From positions 1 to 10,285 of the forward strand of contig JABYQR010000725.1 in NCBI GenBank assembly GCA_022592445.1: a DNA stretch of 10,285 bases, written 5' to 3'. A model generated the notes under the pieces. That model worked only from the letters and a program-made list of their open reading frames with translations. It did no database searches and was not told the origin of the DNA. The position numbers and the translations under genes are program-made. Source of the DNA: Cytidiella melzeri (taxonomy: Eukaryota; Basidiomycota; Agaricomycetes; Polyporales; Irpicaceae). Positions 7,009-10,285 of the stretch are shown here, one piece after another (positions within the stretch are counted from its first letter, which is position 1; every line of letters starts with the position of its first letter).

Positions 7009-7160
7009 AAAATCGAGCGTCCTCGCGAAGCATCACTGTGCTGTGGTAATAGAGGTCTTCTACCCGTCTACAGGGATTCAGCAGAATTGCCCCGATTGTC
7101 TAGTCAGAAGGATGCTAGGAAGTTTCTCCCCTTCTGGTGTCGTTGACTCCACGTTACCCA
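7009..7160 (-). other. 3' untranslated stretch between pol stop and polypurine tract
   Basis: These 152 bases lie between the pol TGA and the purine tract. I see no continuing pol frame beyond a short run; an in-frame stop follows about 19 codons after the first. Relatives sometimes keep the frame open up to the polypurine tract, so this could be a formerly coding tail. Confidence 0.6.
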
Positions 7161-10100
7161 TCAGTGTGATGTTCTTGAGATATCCAGACCGATGTGTTTG
7201 CCTTCATCCCAGCTAAGATCGTATGTAGATGGATAGATCGTGCGAAGGAAAGCGGGGTCGGTCTGGGTATTGAATTCCCGAAAGTGTGAGCGGAGATCCG
7301 CGAAGAGTGAAGCTTTGATGACCCGGGGCGCTCCGGGGTTTGCTTTGTAGAAGTCGTCAATTGCTTCTTGACTATTCTCGAGGTTTTCTACTGGTTCCCA
7401 GCTATTGTGTCCGTCTGAATACCCTTCCCATTTGACAAGGAATTGCAATTTCTTCCAACGTCCGTGTAGCCTGCTGTCTAGCACTTTTTCGACGACGTAC
7501 TGTTCTTCTCCTTCTATGACGATAGGATCAGGAGGTGGAGGTACATCTTTGCCGTTGTCGTGCCAGGGACTTAGACGGTTGATGTGGAAGACGGGGTGGA
7601 TTCGGAGATAGCTGGGTAGATCGAGTTTGTAATCGAGATCGCCAATGCGTTCGATGACCTTGTACGGGCCGAGCTGTTGAGGACCGAGTTTAGGGGTAGC
7701 CTGATGAATCTGGACGTTCTTAGCGTTTAGCCAGACCATGTCCCCTACTTGGAAGACGCGTGGAGAACGCTTCTCAGACTCGTAAAGTTGCTTCATCTTT
7801 TCTTTGCTTAGATGAAGAGCTGCTTCGGTCTCCTTTCGTACTCGAGCCATATTATCAAGGCGCTCATCGAGTGAAGGGATATTGCTTCGCTTGCCAGCTG
7901 GTATAGTGAAGTCGGGGCGATATCCGTAGATGACTTCAAACGGTGTTTGTGAGTTACCCGCATGTACTCGCGAGTTGAGTGCAAACTCAGCCGCCGGCAG
8001 ATGATCGACCCAGTCGTCTTGTCGTTGCTGACAGAATAGACGCAGGTACTGTTCAATATCCTGGTTTTTGCGTTCGACTTTGCCATTTCCTTGCGGATGA
8101 TAGGCGGTCGTAAAACCAGTCTCTATGCCTAAGCGGTGATAGAGCGCACACATGAAGCGCGCTGCAAACTGGGGTCCTCGGTCAGAGAACACCTTCTTGG
8201 GAATGCCGTGAAGCCGGAATACTTCCTTGTAGTGTAGATCGGCAATCCCCTCAGCGTTAACCTTAGTGGTAGTAGGGATGATGTGCGTTTGATCGGAGTA
8301 ATGGTCGACGTAGACCGCGATCGAATCAAATCCCTTAGAGGGTGGCAGCTGAGTGATGAGATCTACTCCGACGTGTTCCCAAGGTCCGGCCTGAGTTTCC
8401 TGAGGCTGTAGTACTGCTTTAGGGTGTGGAGCTGACTTGTAGCGTTGGCAGCAATCACAACCTAGTACGTAAGTCTCGATGAAGGCATTCATCTTTGGCC
8501 ACCAATAGTGTCGTGAGACTAGCTCTATGGTGCCGTGTTTGCCCGGATGACCAGCCGCGGGTGTGTCATGGCAAGATTTGACAATTTCGTAACGGAGCTC
8601 TTTGTTATTAGGGATATAGAGTTTTCCCTTGTAATAGATGAGTCCGTCACTCTCTTCCCATTCGAGTAAACCGCCGACAAGTTTGCGAGGACCCTTCTTT
8701 CGAAGGGTAGCAAGAGCTTGTGCGACTTCTGCTTCTTGTTCCGTGCATTCTCGGATCTTTGATTCGAGCGGAGAAGCAGTGGCAAGCGCACTGGTAGCGA
8801 GGATGCGGAAATGTTCCGGTTTCAGTACCACCTGATCCTTGTTGTCTTCTTCGTCCGTGACAGCATGTGAGTGAAGACGAGAGAGAGGATCAGCGTGTAT
8901 CATGGTACTACCGGGCTTGTGTACCAACACGAAGTCGAAGTCAGCCAAAAGTAATGACCAACGTGCTTGACGTCGAGTGAGGTGTTGCGCAGTTTTCCAG
9001 TACTGCAAGTTTGCGTGATCTGTCCAGATCTCAAACGGTTCCTTGAGCCCCTCAAGGTAATGGCGCCAGTCTTTGAGAGCTTCGGTGATGGCTAACATCT
9101 CCCGATCAAAGATTTCGTAGTTACGCTCAGCTTCAGTCATAGATGCGGACCGGTAGGCGATAGGGTGGTAGAATCCATCTTCCTTTGATTTCTGGGAGAT
9201 GATTCCACCGGTCGCATAGCCCGAGGCATCGACTTCTAGACGTGTAGGGAGTTCAGGGTCCCAGACTGCCAAGATAGGCTTAGTGGTAAAGGCCTTCTTT
9301 AGCAGCGTGAAGGCAGTCTGCTGTGCTGGACCCCAGACGAATGGTACGTCCTTCTTAGTCAGGTCGTGTAGAGGCCATGCGTGCTTTGAGAAGTCTTGAA
9401 TGAAGCGGCGGTAGAAGTTGGCAAACCCGATGAATCCTCTAACTTCTTTGAGGTTCTTGGGTGTGGGCCACGTAGAAACTGCTTGGACTTTGACAGGGTC
9501 CATAGCTACTTTGCCGGCACGAATGATCAACCCGAGGTATTCGATCTCAGATTTCTCAAATTCGCACTTTTCCGGCCGAAGGTAGAGGTCATGCTGCTGA
9601 AGTCGCTCGAGGACTTCATGTACAACCTTGCGGTGCTCTGTCAGGTTGTTGCTCCAGATCAAGATGTCATCTAGATAGACAGCCACCTTGCCCTCGGCAA
9701 CGAGGTCGGCAAAGATGTTGTCCATCAGAGCTTGGAAGGTAGCGGGTGAGTTTGTGAGACCGAAGAACATGACCTTAGGTTCGAAGAGTCCTCGGTTGGT
9801 AACGAACGCCGCTTTGTACTCGTCTCCTTCTTTGATTCGGACATTGTGATATCCCCAACGGACATCGAATTTTGTGAAGATCTTTGCACCCTTGAGCTTG
9901 TTGATGATGTCGGTGGCAAGCGGTAGAGGGTAGCGATTCTTTACAGTGATGTCATTGAGTTTTCTGTAGTCCTGAATAAGTCGGAGTTTGTTGTCCTTCT
10001 TTTTGATAAAGAAGACTGGAGAAGCCATCGGAGACTTGGAAGGCGTGATGTATCCTTTGGATAGGTTCTCCTGGATGAACTTGTCAAGCTCGGCTTGTTC

Positions 10101-10285
10101 ATTCAGGGGCATAGGGTAAACTTTCGATTTGATGGTCTCAGGAGCGTCTGGTTTGAGATCAATTGAATGGTCCCAGGGCTGATGCTGGGGTAGCCGATTA
10201 GACTCTTCCTCAGAGAAGACTTTAGCGTGTCTATGGTACTCTGATGGAACAATGTCTTCGAAGGAGCGATGAGCTTTAGCTTCGT
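7161..10285 (-). CDS. pol: Ty3/Gypsy chromovirus Pol polyprotein (RT-RNase H-integrase-chromodomain), 5'-partial
   Basis: The frame is open from the right edge to a TGA at 7161-7163, about 1040 codons. Numbering from the first visible Met (10112), which is internal and not the real start, the order is as follows. Reverse transcriptase runs to about residue 200, with D83 in FDVRWGY and YLDD at 146-149. RNase H covers about 270-413, with D295, E338, D365 and D408. The integrase HHCC finger is H515, H522, C552, C555, and the catalytic core is D584, D644, E680 (DD35E). GPY/F follows at about 805-850 (GPY 815-817), then a chromodomain at about 868-925. Upstream of Met the frame keeps RT-like sequence (FSEEESNRLP, WDHSIDL). 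All catalytic residues are present and there is no stop or frameshift, so this part looks functional. From family knowledge, the protein reverse-transcribes the element RNA, removes the RNA strand and integrates the cDNA. Gag and protease are expected beyond the edge. Confidence 0.97.
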   Translation of the reverse strand, partial: EAKAHRSFEDIVPSEYHRHAKVFSEEESNRLPQHQPWDHSIDLKPDAPETIKSKVYPMPLNEQAELDKFIQENLSKGYITPSKSPMASPVFFIKKKDNKLRLIQDYRKLNDITVKNRYPLPLATDIINKLKGAKIFTKFDVRWGYHNVRIKEGDEYKAAFVTNRGLFEPKVMFFGLTNSPATFQALMDNIFADLVAEGKVAVYLDDILIWSNNLTEHRKVVHEVLERLQQHDLYLRPEKCEFEKSEIEYLGLIIRAGKVAMDPVKVQAVSTWPTPKNLKEVRGFIGFANFYRRFIQDFSKHAWPLHDLTKKDVPFVWGPAQQTAFTLLKKAFTTKPILAVWDPELPTRLEVDASGYATGGIISQKSKEDGFYHPIAYRSASMTEAERNYEIFDREMLAITEALKDWRHYLEGLKEPFEIWTDHANLQYWKTAQHLTRRQARWSLLLADFDFVLVHKPGSTMIHADPLSRLHSHAVTDEEDNKDQVVLKPEHFRILATSALATASPLESKIRECTEQEAEVAQALATLRKKGPRKLVGGLLEWEESDGLIYYKGKLYIPNNKELRYEIVKSCHDTPAAGHPGKHGTIELVSRHYWWPKMNAFIETYVLGCDCCQRYKSAPHPKAVLQPQETQAGPWEHVGVDLITQLPPSKGFDSIAVYVDHYSDQTHIIPTTTKVNAEGIADLHYKEVFRLHGIPKKVFSDRGPQFAARFMCALYHRLGIETGFTTAYHPQGNGKVERKNQDIEQYLRLFCQQRQDDWVDHLPAAEFALNSRVHAGNSQTPFEVIYGYRPDFTIPAGKRSNIPSLDERLDNMARVRKETEAALHLSKEKMKQLYESEKRSPRVFQVGDMVWLNAKNVQIHQATPKLGPQQLGPYKVIERIGDLDYKLDLPSYLRIHPVFHINRLSPWHDNGKDVPPPPDPIVIEGEEQYVVEKVLDSRLHGRWKKLQFLVKWEGYSDGHNSWEPVENLENSQEAIDDFYKANPGAPRVIKASLFADLRSHFREFNTQTDPAFLRTIYPSTYDLSWDEGKHIGLDISRTSH
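7338..7511 (-). other. Chromodomain at the integrase C terminus
   Basis: Residues about 868-925 of the visible polyprotein read as a canonical chromodomain: QYVVEKVLDSR, then FLVKWEGY, then SWEPVENL. Y872, W895 and Y898 match the three aromatic cage positions that in HP1-type domains bind methylated H3K9. The family is the chromoviruses, in which this domain biases integration into heterochromatin. Histone binding here is inferred from residue identity. About 60 further residues follow the domain and I do not recognise them. Confidence 0.92.

Noticed and set aside
7405..9919. Several short frames on both strands overlapping pol
   Set aside because: They are shadows of the well-supported minus-strand polyprotein.
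1..10285. CRISPR array, tRNA/rRNA genes, bacterial promoters or operons
   Set aside because: No regularly spaced short repeats, no cloverleaf or conserved T-loop sequence, and the coding content is eukaryotic retroelement.

Overview
The window looks like fungal nuclear DNA, most likely from a basidiomycete (Agaricomycete-type). The basis is a Ty3/Gypsy chromovirus of the type common in those genomes, short GT-AG intron-like structures with CTAAC branch points, and pyrimidine-rich non-coding DNA. It is transposon-rich accessory or heterochromatic sequence. I see no bacterial operons, rRNA, tRNA or CRISPR.

Right part (6312-10285, minus strand): the 3' half of a young, apparently intact chromovirus. 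Reading right to left it has an uninterrupted pol frame (reverse transcriptase, RNase H, integrase with HHCC zinc finger and DD35E core, GPY/F module, chromodomain). This is followed by a short 3' untranslated stretch, a polypurine tract and a 3' LTR of about 684 bp with TGT...ACA ends. Gag, protease and the 5' LTR lie beyond the right edge. The encoded enzymes would copy the element's RNA into DNA and insert it. The chromodomain has the residues that usually read methylated histone H3 and would steer insertion to heterochromatin.

Middle part (2336-4657, plus strand): a decayed pol of a different Ty3/Gypsy lineage. The integrase core, GPY/F module and a divergent chromo-like domain are readable, followed by a long extension with an Arg/Gly-rich block. 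All of it lies in one reading frame, broken by eleven internal stop codons (ten TGA, one TAG) and ended by a twelfth (TGA). No frameshift is needed over 2.3 kb, which points to transition mutation (methyl-CpG deamination or RIP-like) rather than indel decay.

Left part (1-2335): repetitive and degraded DNA. It has a GA-rich tract, a 91-bp-period duplication, a 180-190 bp direct repeat in two copies, three related hairpins with the core AGGGTA-N3-TACCCT, and scattered coding-like blocks (one TPR-like) that may be a dead host gene or an older element.

Between the two retroelements (4658-6311): non-coding pyrimidine-rich sequence, a hairpin with a 15-C loop, and faint minus-strand exon candidates of a beta-rich, possibly DUF3712/LEA-like host gene. 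The chromovirus appears to sit just beside or inside that gene.
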